The notes under the pieces are model-generated. The model was not told the origin of the DNA. It saw only the letters and a list, made by a program, of their open reading frames with translations, and did not search any database. From Perkinsus olseni (Eukaryota; Perkinsozoa; Perkinsida): a stretch of DNA of 50,466 bases. The translations under genes and the position numbers were made by a program. How positions within the stretch are numbered: the stretch's first letter is position 1; each line of letters starts with the position of its first letter. Shown piece after piece: positions 1 through 11,154 of this stretch. Where the stretch lies: assembly GCA_013115125.1 (NCBI GenBank), contig JABANN010000228.1:1-50466 (forward strand). The letters are read 5' to 3'.

Positions 1-113
1 CGATCTATGAAAGATATCAATTAAGGGACACATCCGCGCACAATTAAGGAAATAAACACAGTGGATCACCACATTTCGTACCATATTCTTCCCATCTAAT
101 GGACCCCTCTCAG

Positions 114-299
114 GTTCAGAAGGCCTCGATCTGTCGATTCAAGCGGCCTGCCACGGTACTACAACTGCAGCAGCTAAGCACTCTCCACCCGCGATGCAGT
201 CCTCTTTTCAGGTATGGCAGCGACCCTCCAAGTTACAGAGGATCGTTGGACTTTCTCGATTACATTTCGGACTTTGGAGAGGCGGATGAGGCTAGCTGA
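114..299 (+). CDS. 3' end of a family A secreted protein gene (partial, two terminal exons)
   Basis: Only the last two exons of a family A gene are in the window; the main exon would lie upstream of base 1. A 42-nt exon (114-155) is followed by a tail exon (212-299) ending in TGA. Joined in phase they encode R-R-P-R-S-V-D-S-S-G-L-P-R then YGSDPPSYRG and a short acidic end. The same 42-nt exon plus PPSY tail follows every family A main exon here (3783, 6398, 8062), which is why I call it despite the missing body. Splice sites are AG at 112-113, GT at 156 and AG at 210-211. PPxY is the classical ligand of WW domains; a role here is inference. Function unknown. Confidence 0.55.
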   Translation, partial: VQKASICRFKRPATVLQLQQLSTLHPRCSPLFRYGSDPPSYRGSLDFLDYISDFGEADEAS

Positions 300-1316
300 T
301 GTATCGCTCGAAGTAAGTGCGGTCATAATCGCTGCTGAGTGCCGTCACTTCACTCCAAACTCCCTCTGGAGAAGTAACGCCTTTACAGGAATCACTTCCA
401 TGCCGCGCGTTTTGAGTAATTCACCGCTATAGCTGCACGACTCGCGCCCAGAATTTCGGTTTCTTTTCGCTAGAGGCCAACGGCTTGTCATCGAACACTT
501 GCTGGCCTGAGCTTCAAAATCCGAGCTCTCTCGGGGTTCCGAGAGTGGACCCTATTTGAGTAATTTTACGACGTTGATGATCCTAGCTACCGGCACGACA
601 TGGATATTCTCGTGAGGAAAGTTTGAACTCCCAACTTTGACAGGAGCTTTTGAACTCCCGCTTGACCCTTCATCATGATCTCAGCTTCCCCTGCCTTGCG
701 AAGGAGAAGTATGCCCTCGACTGGTGCACCGAAAGCACCAAGCTACGTTGATGGATGTCCATGTTGCTGTATGATTATCCTTCACTCTGATGCTGTATGA
801 TGTCCATAAGCCATCGTTGTGTTCGTCAATAGATAAGAGCCAAGAGACGGTATGCGGCCTCTCCGGGTGCGCTAGTCGCGCTGTGACGTAGCCTGCACCC
901 TGCTAAGGCCTCGCATTAATACTGAAGGAGCGCGTCTGACTTCCAAGCCACAGGTTCCTGTTGAACCGTCTAACTTGAATTCGGAAGGTGAGGGTGGTTC
1001 CCCTAGCCCACACTCGACGGCCAGCGCGATTTTGCAGAGACCTCTGATGCAGCTGTTCGAAACAATACCATCACACGCGAGCACCGAGGTGGTCCGAGAG
1101 CACATCTAGCTCATAATCCGTGCGTCACGTCACATGACGCAAGACAGTGTCTAAAATGACGACGAGGGCTAGCTGACGACGACGCGACGCCTTCAGGTTT
1201 TGATCCCATATCACGGTTTTTACCTATCTGGTGTCCCCTACACTGTTATCTTGGGTTCTACATTCCCTCATGACGCCTCTACTCAGTTTTCGTTGGATCT
1301 TCACAATTAGCTCAAT
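300..1316. other. Intergenic region with a family upstream motif
   Basis: No convincing gene. The open frames are short and lack splice-consistent partners or recognisable domains. The one notable element is a copy of the array upstream motif at 817-840. The rest looks like spacer between array units. Confidence 0.5.
817..840 (+). promoter_or_regulatory. Array upstream motif, copy 1
   Basis: Matches the consensus TGTTCGTCAATAGATGAGAG found upstream of several array units. It lies about 480 bases before the ATG at 1317. Promoter or enhancer function is inference from position and conservation. Confidence 0.35.
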
Positions 1317-1538
1317 ATGAGCCCAACAGTCGTCTCATCCGCTACATCCCTCGTAGCTCCTATATTTCTCATCGGTCTAGTCGCTGCTTCTATAGAAGAG
1401 TACGCCTGTCATGCGCCGGACGATCCCGAGGCTCTAATCTCTTGTCTGGTAGCAAAGGTGTCCCTAAAGTTTAGGAAACCGGGTCTAGTCCGTACCTCTA
1501 TTCCGAGCACACTGCGAAGCCTGGCAGGGACGGTATAG
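1317..1538 (+). CDS. Possible diverged signal-peptide protein, array relative or remnant
   Basis: An ATG opens a 73-residue frame with a good signal-peptide profile (hydrophobic run S-L-V-A-P-I-F-L-I-G-L-V-A-A-S) followed by E-E-Y-A-C and, eleven residues later, a second Cys. This resembles the [FY]-K-[FY]-Y-C-x9-C start of families A and B, though spacing and residues differ. An upstream motif copy precedes it, as for other array units. Beyond about 1540 the reading frame is lost; pieces of frame at 1640-1830 might be further exons or decayed sequence but I could not join them by splice signals. It may be a degraded family member or a short orphan gene. Confidence 0.3.
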   Translation: MSPTVVSSATSLVAPIFLIGLVAASIEEYACHAPDDPEALISCLVAKVSLKFRKPGLVRTSIPSTLRSLAGTV

Positions 1539-1539
1539 A

Positions 1540-2682
1540 GAGATATGAGAAGTGATACCTGCGAGGTTCACTCAATCACTCGCAACAAGACAGAGTATTT
1601 ACAGGCTAACGAGTCGTGCACTATCGCGTGGCTCAGTTCTGCTGGCCCACTAACCTACATTCGCGGTCGCAACAGATATATGTTCGAAATCCCCCATGAA
1701 GACACTCAAATTGAAGGTTTTTGAAGGGAACTATTATAGCTTTCCCCGAAAACCGCAGCAAGATTACGTCATCGATTACCCTGAAAATGGTTGGTTCGTC
1801 TTCGTTATCCCTCTCCGGTAAATCCCTTTGCCTTTGGTGCACATGGTCTGTTCCCATATGTTCACAAAGTCACTTCAGGGCCGACAGGCAACACTTATGA
1901 GCTAGTAAAAGATAAAGGGTTCGATATTTTCACTCGACTTGTGCTAAAAACCGACGTAAAATGGCGTAGCCCTCTACTTCAAACATGACTCCAGATCGAG
2001 GCCTGGCACGCGCGCCTTCCTGTTGCTCATCTCTAAGAGGGTGTTTTTGCTCTTCTTGTCCACGACCCGGCGTCGCGGGTAAGCTGATCATCACCCTGGG
2101 CTCTTCACTCGGGCCTATTATTCATGTTTTCGTGCGCTCCCGCGCTCGCGGATAAGCGTTGGTTCCTTCGAAACACTTACGATGGGGCGCAGCGAGTACG
2201 CGATGTCTGTTCAGTCACGCTGGCCCTCCTCCTCGCAACGAGGACCTCCCACTTGCTTACGGGGAGCTCTCTCCACTCGCCGGCGGCCCACCACAATGAG
2301 GTGAGGATTGCCTGGGCGTGTGAACCGCCCAGAGGTGTTCACCGTACGGTGCTATCGAACATACACGGGGAAGCGAGGATCCTCAGAGCGTACCGGGCGT
2401 ATGGGGTCATCGATCATCCATCATGATCATCGTGGCTCACTGTCTCTCTCTGCTCCAATGTAGCTCGATATCCTATCTCTGTTGTTCAGTGAGTCTAGAA
2501 GTGACGAAAGACGGCCAAGGCATTTATATTCTAGCGAGAAGAATAGAAGAACTTCACCGAATCGCTTCGAACCTCCTCATTCTTTATCTCTATGGCACTT
2601 CGGTGTGTTAGTTGACTTACATTTGTGTGCTGTACGTTTGTGTGCTGTATCGGCTACGTTGCGTGGCCTCTCTCGATCTGCG
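1540..2682. other. Intergenic region, no clear gene
   Basis: Several short open frames (for example 2124-2426) show neither a domain nor splice-consistent neighbours. I see no tRNA, repeat array or mobile element here. Confidence 0.45.
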
Positions 2683-2707
2683 CTGTGTTCGTCAGCAGAT
2701 GAGTGCT
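2683..2707 (+). promoter_or_regulatory. Array upstream motif, copy 2
   Basis: TGTGTTCGTCAGCAGATGAG, about 260 bases before the start codon of the intact family A gene (2965). Confidence 0.4.
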
Positions 2708-2964
2708 AGGGGGCATGGGGAACCTACTGCCTCGCGGCCGAACGAGTACTGAGAGATGCCTAGAGCTTTCGACGCTAGGCCCTTCACACAGTCTCGACTC
2801 TGACAGGCTATATTGATCTGTCGAGTCACTATACCTTGTGTGACCAGCCCTCTCTCGACACCCTTTCAACGGCAGGGATTAGTCGTTCGGCAGTGAGCTC
2901 GTGGGCCACGGCCTATCAGATGTCATGTTCAATTCGAAGTCTGTGCTTGTACCGTGCCTGCCCA

Positions 2965-3949
2965 ATGGTCCTCAAGGCTTTCTCATATCGCGTCATTACC
3001 GGCGTTGTTGAGGCCCAGCTCTTCCGAGAACACCCATTCAAGTTTTACTGTCATTTCGATGCTACGCTACAGTCCGTCTGTTTTCGGACAGTGGAAAAGC
3101 ATGGGATATGGGGTATATCCTCACACAAGATTTTCGCATATGAAGACCACCCACGGGTACCACAGTATGAGAGCCTCAACTGGCGTCCTCATACGCGGCT
3201 AGGCTCCATTACCGTGCATCCTCGAGGAGAATGGAACGCCCTGGAGATCGGCGAGTTCCCGTGGCCGGTTGATTATCCTGTTAAGTACGAGCAGGTGAAT
3301 GGAAAAAATGGGAGCTACTTCGATGTCAACTTCACGAGCTTTGAGTCTCCAAGACGCTTCACTCGTCTTGTCCCGGTCTCGAAAGATGAAGTCCCTTTGA
3401 GGGGAGCCCCACCCCAGGCGACGTTCAAGGCACATTGTCCGACGAACTGGACGGCAACACTCGAGGAAAAGCCTGGCGGAAGAACGTTCAAGATCAGAGC
3501 TACGGTTCGCGATTCTGTATACGATTTCGAGAAGGTGAAGACTCTTAATGGTGGGATCGTCAAAGGTTTCAAAGCGAATGTGGCTGGGAGAAAGAAAAAG
3601 GCCGAGGCTTTCATCTTGAAACTGCCGACAAACGAAATTCAATATGGCCTGATGCTGACCTCAGGACTGTTTTCTTATATGCTCTACAGAACGGATGAGG
3701 TGGAGCTCCGAGAACACGACATGCTACCGCCAGCGTGAGACCAGAAGGATTCCCTCTTCTTCGCCTGACGAATCTCCCTCAGGATGATGAGACCTCGACC
3801 GTTCAATTCAGCTGGTCTACCAAGGTATGACTCTCTAACGACTGGCCTCCCTTCGGGTGTCTAGTTGGTCTGCGTGACCGAGTATTCATTTCAGTTACGG
3901 GGACGCTCCTCCAAGTTACGAAGAAGCGACCGGCGTACTTCTTCGATAA
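2965..3949 (+). CDS. Family A secreted protein with C-terminal PPSY tail (intact copy)
   Basis: Three exons are supported in phase: 2965-3734, 3783-3824 (42 nt) and 3895-3949, giving 288 residues. The ATG at 2965 (MVLKAFSYRV) is preferred over the in-frame ATG at 2920 because the paralogue at 7223 begins at the homologous place (MTVKAFIRS). The start is a signal-peptide-like hydrophobic run, then F-K-F-Y-C-x9-C. The body (residues ~45-255) has few cysteines, no transmembrane helix and no domain I recognise. The 42-nt exon gives a basic R-P-R-P-F-N-S-A-G-L-P stretch, and the last exon gives YGDAPPSYEEATG. PPSY is a WW-domain-type ligand, odd for a secreted protein without a membrane anchor. 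This is the only array copy with every exon open. Function unknown. Confidence 0.7.
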
Positions 3950-4991
3950 TTCAATTCCGATGCCAGTCGAGTAAGTACCGATGTGAACTGGGTGAATAAT
4001 TCACCGTGAATTTACACGTTATTGGAAGTGTGGGAAATCGATCATCCAAGCTTGCTGGCGAACGCTATCCGCCTGCATGCCCGCATTGCCATTTTCTTGC
4101 CAAGTCCTACATCTTTTGTGACAGGCGTCGAGCCAGCTAGCACTGACAAAATGATCACTGCCACACGACTCCTCCGTCGGTCGCGGACTCGACTTTCATC
4201 CGTGTTCATTGATGTTTGAGTACGTGTGTCAACTTCGCTTGGTGATGAGCTTACCGTCGTTGACGAACACAACGACTCGTTGTGTTCGTCAATGGATGGG
4301 ACGGAGGGATCCCTCCCGTTGACCTGAGCTAACAAGTGATGAGGAACTAACCGTTTGACATATACGACGTCGTCTCGAAGACTGACTTGAAGACTTGACG
4401 CTTTGACTTGCGAGAAAGCAACTTTTGCGAGCCTCTCAAAGAAAATGGCTACTTCCGTGAGCTTGTAATATCTTCAACCTGATGGCCAAGCATTGTCATG
4501 CTTCCCTGATGCACTGCGGTGTACTTCACTAACTTTCAGTGGGACCTAGTGGAAAATTTGTTACAGAGATAGTCTCGGAAAAGTTGCCATGTGTAATCCA
4601 GGTGAGATAATCCAGTATATCATATCCAGTGTCCGGTATACCAGTTGATCATGAACAGTCTGATGGTAAGCCACAAAAGAATAGCAGGAGATAATCTCAC
4701 GAACAATGATGTGGGCATTTGCGTCACGGTTACATGAGAGCAGGAACCGGTCAAGCGAAAACTCGCAGCCCTTTCTAGTAGTGCCCGTGTCGGTTTCTCG
4801 TCGACCCCCTCAGCATGAAAGGTATGATGGGCGCTTGGCTTCAACCAGAGGCCTTCTCTCTCCTCATGTATTAGCCTATCTTTCGATTCCCGTCCACCCT
4901 GATCATATCCCGTCGGTCTCAATATCGACTCTCTTCTTCTTTGTAAATCAATGCCGGGAAAGTCTCTGGTCTGTTGGTTCCTTCGTTACCG
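3950..4991. other. Intergenic region with an upstream motif inside an inverted repeat
   Basis: No gene recognised. It contains a perfect 13-base inverted repeat (4260-4292) that includes a copy of the array upstream motif. Other frames are short and unsupported. Confidence 0.45.
4260..4292. repeat. 13-bp perfect inverted repeat with 7-base spacer
   Basis: The left arm TTGACGAACACAA (4260-4272) and right arm TTGTGTTCGTCAA (4280-4292) are exact reverse complements separated by 7 bases. The right arm is the array upstream motif, so here the motif occurs on both strands. It could be a dimeric protein-binding site or a hairpin; neither can be decided from sequence. Confidence 0.6.
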
Positions 4992-5182
4992 ATGACCATG
5001 GAGGCTTCACTACGTCTTGTCATTCCGGGTGTGATCGCAACTTCCGCTATGTGGCAGCGTCCGTCCAAGGTCTACTGTCACTTCTACGAGGCACTGCAGT
5101 CCGTATGCCTTCTGACTCGTCCCGGCGGTGACCTAACCGGCATATCCTCGTACCCGGGTGGTATCCCAACTCATACAGTTTA
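4992..5182 (+). pseudogene. 5' fragment of a family A gene
   Basis: An ATG at 4992 (or 4998, same frame) opens a signal-peptide-like start leading to K-V-Y-C-H-F-Y-E-A-L-Q-S-V-C, which matches the family A sequence K-F-Y-C-H-F-D-A-T-L-Q-S-V-C of the intact copy with the same C-x9-C spacing. Similarity ends about 15 residues later and the frame closes at 5182. No body, 42-nt exon or PPSY tail follows before the next unit at 5920. Best read as a truncated family A duplicate. The upstream motif at 4280 lies about 700 bases before it. Confidence 0.55.
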
Positions 5183-5184
5183 AA

Positions 5185-5919
5185 TACGGCATTTTTCAGC
5201 TCGAGAATTTTCTCCACAGACAACTCCCAACTCGGTCACCATGTTTCGAGCAAATGTCAGCCCGGGTTCTTTCAGCCTAGTTTTCTGCTGCAATTCTGAA
5301 CTTGTATAATATAACGGAAATCTTTCATGTACTTCAATCCCATACAGCTTTAACTCAGGCAGTTTCTACTCATCCACCCGATTTCATTGGTTATTGTTTC
5401 GCGAACTGTTCGCGAAGCAACCGTTCGATGATATTCTAGTGATGAAGTAATCACTGATAACCATGTCGGGGCAGGCCGAGTTCACGATGCCTGGACATTA
5501 ATATCATTGGACTCGGCCGTCAGTTGCCGAGATGGGCCGATCGCCTTAGCAGAATGAGATCGGAAGTCTCAAATCGGAACCTTAAAGGGCCTGGGGCGAG
5601 GAAGCCAGCCCTCACCGAAGCGAAGAATCCTTCTCCCTCGTACTCGATGAGAACACTCCTAACACTGTGTTTGAGTCGGACACCGCTGCGACACCACACC
5701 GAGTCCGAGACGGACAGGCCGACGTGCCGAGGCTCCACGAATAACGCGGAATAGCACAGGGACAACATAGTCGCCTCACTGATATAGGAATGGGAGAATG
5801 GGTTACTCTGTATGTGAAGAGCGCAGCTTCTTGAAACTGGTGTTAGCCACTGCCGCACTTTAATGAGCCGTCTCGGAATGTTATGTGCAGCTTCCAGTGT
5901 CAGCCTGTGCTCACTTACA
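5185..5919. other. Intergenic region, no clear gene
   Basis: A longer frame on the minus strand (5520-5996) overlaps the next family A copy and has no recognisable content, so I treat it as chance. No upstream motif copy was seen before the unit at 5920. Confidence 0.4.
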
Positions 5920-6571
5920 ATGCCCTTCAAAGTTTTATGGGTTCTCTTTGTTCCCAGCGCCCTGGGTGTGATCAGTCTCCGAGAGCGTCCATTCAAGTTC
6001 TACTGCCCCGCCCCAGGCGGAGTTCGTGGTAACCAAGTGGACGGCGATATTGAAAAGCGGGCGATACTTCGAGACAAAATAGAGATATAAGAGGGCCCTC
6101 GAGCTGAGGGTTAATTTCTCCGGATCGGAATGGGTTTTGAGAAACGTGAAAACGCTAGAGGGTGGAATCGTGGAAGGTTTCCGAGGAAATGTGGCTGGCA
6201 GAAAAGAGTATGCTGAGGCTTCCTTCTTCGAGCTTCCAACAAGTGGAACACAATACGGTCTGATGGTTACCTCGGGAGTCGAGTCCTTCATGCTTTACAG
6301 GACAGACGAGGTGAAGGTTAGAGACCACGACATGCTTCCGCCAGGGTGAGACTGCGTAACACGGATTGCTTGCCCGTGCATGACGAATCTCCTTCAGACT
6401 CGTCAGGCCGCGGACTTCAATCCAGCTGGGTCTACCAAGGTATGACCCCTAAGGCTGGGCATTCCTGCAACGAGCCACACGGTGAGGCTGGACATGCGCG
6501 TTCTTTTCAGGTACGGTGAATCGCCTCCGAGTTACGATGATTCCGCTTTCGATCGGGTCGTGGCTGGGTGA
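5920..6571 (+). pseudogene. Family A gene with a large internal deletion
   Basis: The ATG at 5920 gives MPFKVLWVLFVPSALGV then F-K-F-Y-C, the family A start. The sequence then jumps into what is, in the intact copy, the second half of the body (the A-P-P-Q-A segment), so roughly 350-400 bases are missing, and stops interrupt the frame. From about 6137 the C-terminal body is readable (N-V-K-T-L-E-G-G-I-V-E-G-F to H-D-M-L-P-P), with donor GTGAGA at the same place as in the intact gene. The 42-nt exon (6398-6439) and PPSY tail exon (6511-6571, YGESPPSYDDS) are both preserved with splice sites. The body is broken while the tail exons remain open, suggesting recent decay or internal recombination. 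Confidence 0.65.
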
Positions 6572-7222
6572 CAAGTCGCCTGACTGGGGACCCTTCAAAT
6601 TTGTTTGTGGTCCGATTTCCGCAGCCATTGAGTCATCCGGGGTCTTATTTCCTCTGAGGACTGCACAAGGCAGATACTATCTGCAACTCTGTGCTGAGAA
6701 CCTGAGAATTCCAACAAATTCTGGCCTGGACAGGAACTAGTGTCTTACCATTGTCGCTGCTAATGATTGCTGTTAGCCTTCGATTTTGAATACTGTAGTG
6801 AGCTCGATGTTATCCTCTGTGATAATTACTACCGGTTCTACATTTGTCAATGAGATGGAGGAAGAGTAGCTGAAGCTCGGCTCAGAGGAGTATGCGATGG
6901 GTTTGTGTTCTACTGTACACTGCAGACGTACGACAGACGATTCAACGCGGAATATTACGATTGCTCCTCCTGAGGAATACGCTAGTGACCCTTTCCAACC
7001 TAGATCGGGGGCGTGATCTATGCAAGGAGTTCGTTTTCCGTACGGGAAAACCTCCCTGAACGCGCAGTGGCAGTTTGCAGGGTGATGGATCACCGATAGC
7101 ATGCTCGTGAAGTTGCTCCTGACAGGCGCCTCCTGTTGCCAATCGCTCCCGCCTTTTCATCGTCCTAGTCTCACCTTGGTTTTTTCTTCTTCCCAGCGTT
7201 ACCTCTTTTTCCACCTGTCCTC
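6572..7222. other. Intergenic region, no clear gene
   Basis: Frames on both strands at 6770-7210 are short and carry no recognisable motif or splice-linked partner. Nothing else was seen. Confidence 0.4.
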
Positions 7223-8291
7223 ATGACCGTCAAGGCATTTATCCGCTCGATAATCCTAAGTTTTGCGGTAAGCCTGGCTTTCAAGAAGCATCCATATCGC
7301 TTTTACTGTCATTTCCGACAAGCACTACAGTCCGTGTGCTTCCGGACTCTCAAACGCCATGAAATATGGGGAGTATCCAGACACAACGTCTTTGCGTACG
7401 AGGCCGAACCGCGAGTACCTCACTATGAGAGCTGCAATTGGAAACCTGACCGGGATTGGACTTACCTCGCTCTCCGCTATCGTGGTGAGTGGCCTTCACT
7501 AGAAAACGGTTCCCGTGGCCCGTTGGAGCTCCCGTCACGTACGAAAAGGTCACCGGCCGTGACGGACAGCCCGGCTACTTGGATGTCAACTTCACAGATT
7601 ATGACGGCCCGAGGCGCTTCAGACGACTGATGCCTGTCTCAGTCTACGACATCCCATTAAAAGGCGAAGCACCCGAGGCGGAGTTCGTGGCGCATTACCC
7701 GACGGAATGGAAAGCGATATTGAGATTTATCGGGGAGTACTCTTGGTTGAGGAGAAAATATGAAAGACTTTTTCAGATCAGCTTTTCCCATTCTGGTACC
7801 GCATACAATTTAACAGAGGCGGAGACTCTTACGGACGGTATTGTGAAAGGGTTCAGAGGAATTGTGGGTAGAGTTCGAGCTTCCAGCGATCCCAAGGCAG
7901 AACGGCCTGATGCTAACGTCAGGGGTGAATTCTTATATACTATACAGAACAGATGAAGTTGGGCTCAGAGATCACGATATACTCTGCCCCGGGTAGGACG
8001 AAAAGTTCTCTCCTTGCTAGGGAATGAACCGTTCGAGATTTCGGAATGTGCGTATTCTCAGGCTCAGAAGGCCACGATCGATCGATTCGCTCGGGCTACC
8101 AAGGTAACACTGCGGCTAATTCCCGTCCAGCGCCCACAGTGCTGAGTTCCAGGTACGGGGCAGGCCCCCCAAGCTACGAAGAAGCGACGGGTTTCGGAGA
8201 CTCACCGGAGCATGAAAATCAAGCTTCGGCTGCGGAGGATTGCTCCTATACAAGTTCCATTCAAACGGTTGTGGATCAGCCTTGCACATAA
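7223..8291 (+). pseudogene. Family A gene with two frame disruptions
   Basis: It starts with a clean signal-peptide-like MTVKAFIRSIILSFAVS and Y-R-F-Y-C-x9-C. The body aligns with the intact copy at 2965, but the frame moves near 7505, where two bases appear missing just before F-P-W-P-V, and again near 7875, where the segment corresponding to G-R-K-K-K-A-E is shortened. The C-terminal body (L-M-L-T-S-G-V to H-D-I-L) is readable in the third frame. The 42-nt exon (8062-8103) and the tail exon (8153-8291, YGAGPPSYEEATG plus a longer 40-residue end than in the intact copy) are open. Either a young pseudogene or affected by sequence error; long-read or RNA data would separate these. Confidence 0.6.
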
Positions 8292-8531
8292 GTGGCAGTG
8301 TAAGCCTCCGGTCGGATGAAGCCCTTGCCAGGCAAGTGGCACAGGTGCTCCACGAAAAGATATCGGGAACGCGTTCGGTCTCAGGTATTGAGACTCACCA
8401 GCACCTCTAAAGGCTCGCGGTGCTCACTCCAAGACCGGACTACTCTCCGTAGAAAGTGACCACCGTTTGTTCACCCACGCAGATGAGTCCGTACCAATCG
8501 TCACTATTATCTGTTGTAATTACAGTCATTC

Positions 8532-8553
8532 GTTGCGTTTGTCAATGGATGTG
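8532..8553 (+). promoter_or_regulatory. Array upstream motif, copy 4
   Basis: GTTGCGTTTGTCAATGGATG, about 300 bases before the family B start at 8852. It is a weaker match than the others (C and T substitutions). Confidence 0.35.
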
Positions 8554-8851
8554 ATCGACTGGACGTCTCGGGTGTCCTTGATTTGCGACCAAAGGATCGG
8601 TGAAGATTTAAGGCCAAGCAGGTGGAATTGATCACCACCAAACCATCGGCGGCCGATGATCGGCCTCTCTGCCGCTAATTCTCTACGGTGAATATAGCAG
8701 CCATAGTAGTCTCCTGGGTTATACATCTATGGGTGCTAGCCCACATCATAGGGGGACGATTCATATGGTCGGAAGGCCACTTCGGTGCACACCGAAGCAG
8801 GAGCACAGTGCTTCGATGATGACGATGGTCACATTATAGTTTCTCTTGCGA

Positions 8852-9866
8852 ATGAGAGTCTATCTTGTGGTCATCGGTTCGACGCTTACTTGGTTGGCTA
8901 ACGCTGAATACAAGTATTACTGCAAATTCTTCGAGGAGCTACTGGCCCAGTGTATCGGTAGACCTACTGGAGGCCCCGTGAGCACTCTATCACAACACGG
9001 TGCATTGACCCATCCAGATCGACCAAATGAAGTTAGATATGTTAGCGAGGTTTGCCGCGTCAAGGACCGCCCAACCGGGTCGGCGGAAGGTTCCCTCAAA
9101 GTGCATTCTCGGGTGAAATGTGACATCGAAATTGGTCTTGGAGACTCCAAGTTGGAGTCCGATTGCATAACGAGCATATCGTACGAAAGGGAGAAGGGAA
9201 TATACGATATACCGTCAATGACGGTCCGTCATATTATTTTCTGACCAATCAGATAACCGGAACGGGTTACCAATTTGCCAAGCTCAGACCAATTGCGCCG
9301 GAAGATGTTGTGCTCCGACGGAGTCAATCAATAGGAACCACTGAGGCGACTTTCGTGAGCCACGGGCCTCGCTATTGGAGGGCAATCCTCACGGAAAAGG
9401 TCAGCTGCCGTGCCCAGGATGCTCCTCCAGGGTGTTTTAAGCTACCTGGTTATCGAGCGGATCGAGACCGGCCGAGATGCGTCATTCGACGTCAGAGACG
9501 GCCGAAGTTCCAGGTCAGAATGGAGAATGGTACATACGTTGAAGAATCTGACCGCATTGGACACATTCGATGAGATCATGAGACTTGAGACATCGCCGGA
9601 TCAGTACGATGATGACACTCCCATACGAGCAGAGGCATTCATCTTCGAATACTCCTGGCTGGGAGAATCTCACAAAGCGATCATGGTCACTTTTGAAGGG
9701 GAGTCTGCCATCCTATTCGATACGAGTATGCGACCCCTGCGGTCAGCTGAATACAAGTGAGGAGCATCGAGGAGGAGAAACTCCGGCCGTTCCGGCTGTT
9801 GAGAATAGAGTTTTTCAGGTACTTCTCGTCCGAGCGATATCCAAATCGTTACAGTGAAGCTCAAAG
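8852..9866 (+). pseudogene. Family B secreted protein gene, copy 1 (frame disrupted)
   Basis: The ATG at 8852 encodes a classic signal peptide, MRVYLVVIGSTLTWLANA, with predicted cleavage before E-Y-K-Y-Y-C. The C-x9-C pattern matches family A, but the rest (S-T-L-S-Q-H-G-A-L-T-H-P, then V-x-H-G-P-R-Y-W) is specific to family B. Compared with the open copy at 11155, the frame shifts near 9180 and again near 9410, so three frames are needed. The main exon ends at donor GTGAGG (9757), and the 48-nt exon (9819-9866) encodes K-Y-F-S-S-E-R-Y-P-N-R-Y-S-E-A-Q-R. No PPSY exon was found downstream. The end given is that of the last exon I can support. Confidence 0.55.
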
Positions 9867-11074
9867 GTGAGTTGGGCTGCACTTTCCGGTTCCTTTCCGG
9901 TTTGCCGCTCGCAATTTTTGTTCGGTTGACCCGAGTGAATGACGATGTTATTGGGACATCATCGAATAGAGACTCATTCAACAACACGTCGCAGCGCATG
10001 GACTATCGCAAGAGCATGAACCGCGGTCTAGTTCCGGGTCGATTTGAGTTGGGTTTTAGGCAGGAGGAGAGTCTGGATGCGCAAGTCTGGATCGACAAGG
10101 GTCAAATGGCAGACCTCTTCTAGCGGAATACTGCCGTCAACAGCTGCGCATTTATTTCTTACGCTTCAGACCACGATCGTCACCACGCCCGTTGGATTTC
10201 GGAGAGGGTAATCAAGACGACCCCCCACCTTGCTGCTCTTGTTCATGCCGCGTGCTTGATAGGTGTTCATCAAGATGTGTTACCCATGAAAGGATTTTGG
10301 TTTGAGTGAGCCTGTGATGATGAGGGCGAACCAGCATCAGCAGCGCCCTGAGGATAATTCAATACTTCCACCTCACTGCCCTCTTACCCAGCCACAGACA
10401 CTCCTTTGGGACGAGAGCACCTCGCCCTGCTCAATTGAGTTCATCTGCTAACTTACAATTATGTTCCGTTATGAGTATTCAACTCTCAAACAGCGGCTGA
10501 GACCACGCCTTCACGTCAACCTGATCGGATTCATCTGTAACTACTGAAAAAGGGCAATGCCAATGATGGGCCAGCCCGTCTGGGAGGTGTGTATATCATC
10601 TGGGTGCTCACGGTTGGGCCCCAACCGATCCACAGAAGGCAATGATGGTATTCCTCGGATTTGGTCGCTTGGAGAAGCTGAGAAGAATCCTCCCCGGCAT
10701 TCTCGAGTATCTTCTCGACCAATGCGTTCGGAGACCTATGAAAACAACTGGTGGACCACTCAGGCTGCGTGGACTTGCCCACTGCTTGTGAGTGACTTAG
10801 CCCTTACGTACGCCAGTAGATCTTCATTCCAGATTCCAGAAGGTCGAATGAGATTCCGCATGCCTGTGACGTCGGCCCTCACGTCATGAGTTTTTGCCTC
10901 GGCCGCACTGCTGCGCTTGAAGATGCATTTTCCGCTCTCTCCGTCGAGCTTCCACTATCACTGGTCGCTAAAACTGGCCGGTTACGATGCCTGGGGATAC
11001 ACGTATTCTCTGAGTGGTCCTCGAACTCTTCCTTTCGAGGGCATGGTTGTAAAAAGACGTGTTAGTAAGCCTCT
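9867..11074. other. Intergenic segment of the family B tandem unit
   Basis: No gene is supported. The segment is recognisably similar to the region after the second family B copy (12,230-13,000): for example the stretches around 10,260-10,370 and 12,240-12,350, and around 10,905-10,970 and 12,885-12,950 (both with C-T-G-C-T-G-C-G-C-T-x-G-A-A-G-A-T-G-C-A). This shows that the tandem unit duplicated as gene plus spacer. Confidence 0.5.
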
Positions 11075-11100
11075 CTTGTGTTAGTCAATAGATGAGAGTG
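11075..11100 (+). promoter_or_regulatory. Array upstream motif, copy 5
   Basis: TGTTAGTCAATAGATGAGAG, one base from the consensus. It lies only about 60 bases before family B copy 2 coding sequence, consistent with loss of intervening bases there. Confidence 0.4.
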
Positions 11101-11154
11101 GAAAGCTTCATGGGCAATCGGCGTTCACGCTGACATAACAAGGATAGCCTGGCC

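Noticed and set aside
2836-2964. Longer N-terminus for the intact family A gene
   Set aside because: The frame opens at a non-ATG codon; the in-frame ATG at 2920 puts 15 residues before the signal peptide, and the paralogue at 7223 starts at the position of 2965.
5520-5996. 158-residue open frame on the minus strand
   Set aside because: No recognisable content, and it overlaps the family A start at 5920 on the plus strand.
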